A stretch of 7,677 nt of DNA, from assembly GCA_027035825.1 (NCBI GenBank), contig JALVTX010000149.1:1-7677 (forward strand), in the 5' to 3' direction. The stretch comes from Mariprofundaceae bacterium. GTDB lineage: Bacteria > Pseudomonadota > Zetaproteobacteria > Mariprofundales > Mariprofundaceae. The notes under the pieces were generated by a model. It ran no database searches. It was not told the origin of the DNA and saw only the letters and a program-made list of their open reading frames with translations. Below are positions 5,621 through 7,677 of the stretch, piece after piece (the stretch's first letter is position 1; each line of letters begins with the position of its first letter). The position numbers and the translations under genes were made by a program.

Positions 5621-6318
5621 TGTTCGCTTGGATGTTGTGTCCGACTGAGCAACAAAGAAAAACGCTGGCTATTACAGAAGGGCGTGCTCATCATCGCTGT
5701 CCCGTCGGGGGAAATGATTGTGTGGTCGGTTCATGATTTCTATCTAACCAGCAGATGGCTGTTAACCAATACTGTCTGGAAATTTCAAGGAATGCCAATA
5801 CAGAGATGCAGACTATAGAAAAGAGCAGTAAGAAGCGCTTCCAGCTTATGGCTCCATCTATGCAAATGAAGACCAAGTTTAATAAGCTTATCAAGAATAA
5901 GGAGAACACAACGGTTTTGATGGATTCATAGTTATTTATTTGCTTCCTGAATTCATGAGCTGCAATTCTTTGCCTGTCTAGTTCATATTTGCTTCTCTTC
6001 AGTGTTTCCAGCCTGCCTTGAGCCCATTGATAAGGTAAAGCCTCAATCCATCGCACTGTTATCTCGGTCAGCATTGAAATCAATAGGCCGGTTGCCAACT
6101 GTCCGAACGATATCATGCCAAACATTATTCCCAATTTAAAGCGGCTCAACTCATCATGTTCTTTCGGAAAAAACTTCTGGATTGCGTCCAATGCTGCGGG
6201 TTCACCAAATATGATTGCGAGGAGGAGAAGTTCCGCAGCCCAGAGTACAAAACCCGAAATCAGAAGCTTCGTCAAATATGATGATTTAAGGATCCAGTTT
6301 TGTGACAAGCGCTTTTGC
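5621..6318. other. Low-GC block within high-GC chromosome
   Basis: Hand counts give 26/60 G+C at 5821-5880, 17/60 at 5881-5940 and 24/60 at 5941-6000, against well over 65% in lptD and the neighbouring genes. The change is abrupt at both sides: on the left just past the DUF1499 start, on the right at the lpdA stop. The block is filled by one membrane-protein gene plus 70 nt. I saw no terminal inverted repeats, target-site duplications, tRNA gene or recombinase, so the mode of acquisition is open. Confidence 0.65.
5691..6308 (-). CDS. Unrecognised four-helix membrane protein, TTG start, low GC
   Basis: A 205-residue protein I do not recognise. Four hydrophobic segments are visible at about 12-34, 58-82, 132-153 and 157-177. 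Between the second and third is a charged, helix-prone stretch (about 98-130: RLETLKRSKYELDRQR, then AAHEFRKQINNYE) that could be a cytoplasmic coiled coil. A further loop with EHDELSRFK lies at 50-58, and the tail from 188 is hydrophilic. There is no catalytic motif. The start is TTG at 6308: AGGAGG at 6318-6323 is 9 nt upstream, and the next Met is residue 62, past the first helix. The Shine-Dalgarno overlaps the lpdA stop, so the gene is probably co-transcribed with lpdA. Its base composition is far below that of its neighbours, and its residues are rich in Ile, Phe, Lys and Asn, both consistent with recent acquisition. The frame is intact. Confidence 0.7.
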   Translation of the reverse strand: MSQNWILKSSYLTKLLISGFVLWAAELLLLAIIFGEPAALDAIQKFFPKEHDELSRFKLGIMFGMISFGQLATGLLISMLTEITVRWIEALPYQWAQGRLETLKRSKYELDRQRIAAHEFRKQINNYESIKTVVFSLFLISLLNLVFICIDGAISWKRFLLLFSIVCISVLAFLEISRQYWLTAICWLDRNHEPTTQSFPPTGQR

Positions 6319-6321
6319 CTC

Positions 6322-6323
<2 letters not shown>
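6318..6323 (-). promoter_or_regulatory. Shine-Dalgarno overlapping the lpdA stop codon, for a TTG-started gene
   Basis: AGGAGG on the minus strand overlaps the lpdA TAG stop (6322-6324) by two bases: ATG-TAG-GAGG. It lies 9 nt before the TTG at 6308. This perfect ribosome binding site is the main reason for choosing the TTG start of the membrane-protein gene. Confidence 0.7.

Positions 6324-7677
<1,354 letters not shown>

Noticed and set aside
5654..5662. T-rich run (minus strand) after the membrane-protein gene as a terminator
   Set aside because: No stem of more than 3 bp precedes it, so it is not an intrinsic terminator.
5882..5891. Palindrome ATAAGCTTAT inside the low-GC gene
   Set aside because: It is a short palindrome within a coding frame, with no repeat copy or recombination signature nearby.

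Overview
The window is 7.7 kb of mostly high-GC chromosomal DNA from a Gram-negative bacterium, most likely a Gamma- or Betaproteobacterium. The evidence is a periplasmic chaperone (SurA), the outer-membrane LPS translocon (LptD) and a ubiquinone methyltransferase (UbiG), all with family-typical motifs. No rRNA, tRNA, CRISPR array, transposase or phage gene is visible. There is no gene-free stretch over 300 bases.

Layout. (1) 1-3909, minus strand: ubiG -> lptD -> surA, read right to left. ubiG and lptD are 10 nt apart and lptD and surA 60 nt apart, so this looks like one envelope operon; surA runs off the left edge. (2) 3910-4013: a 104-nt divergent intergenic region. (3) 4014-4657, plus strand: a two-gene unit, ybjQ (UPF0145) followed after 2 nt by a GTG-started single-domain cupin. 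It converges on terB with only 13 nt between stop codons. (4) 4671-7677, minus strand: lpdA (cut at the right edge) -> an unrecognised four-helix membrane protein with a TTG start -> a membrane-anchored DUF1499 protein with a GTG start -> a TerB-family protein.

How the genes work together. SurA escorts unfolded outer-membrane proteins, including LptD, and LptD inserts LPS, so lptD-surA is a functional pair common in proteobacteria. UbiG makes ubiquinone; its place upstream of lptD is less standard. It may reflect simple co-transcription, or the quinone-dependent oxidation of LptD disulfides (inference). lpdA is the E3 subunit of 2-oxoacid dehydrogenase or glycine-cleavage complexes; its partners would lie off the right edge.

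Most of the window is ordinary housekeeping DNA. The part that stands out is about 5621-6320, a low-GC block (28-43% GC in lines I counted by hand, against well above 65% in neighbouring genes) that carries the orphan membrane protein. Its Shine-Dalgarno sequence overlaps the lpdA stop codon. Secondary points are a four-cysteine cluster in the E3 enzyme, a reduced cysteine set in LptD, and a cupin with Lys where the metal-binding Glu is expected. I did not find convincing evidence of a new multi-gene system.
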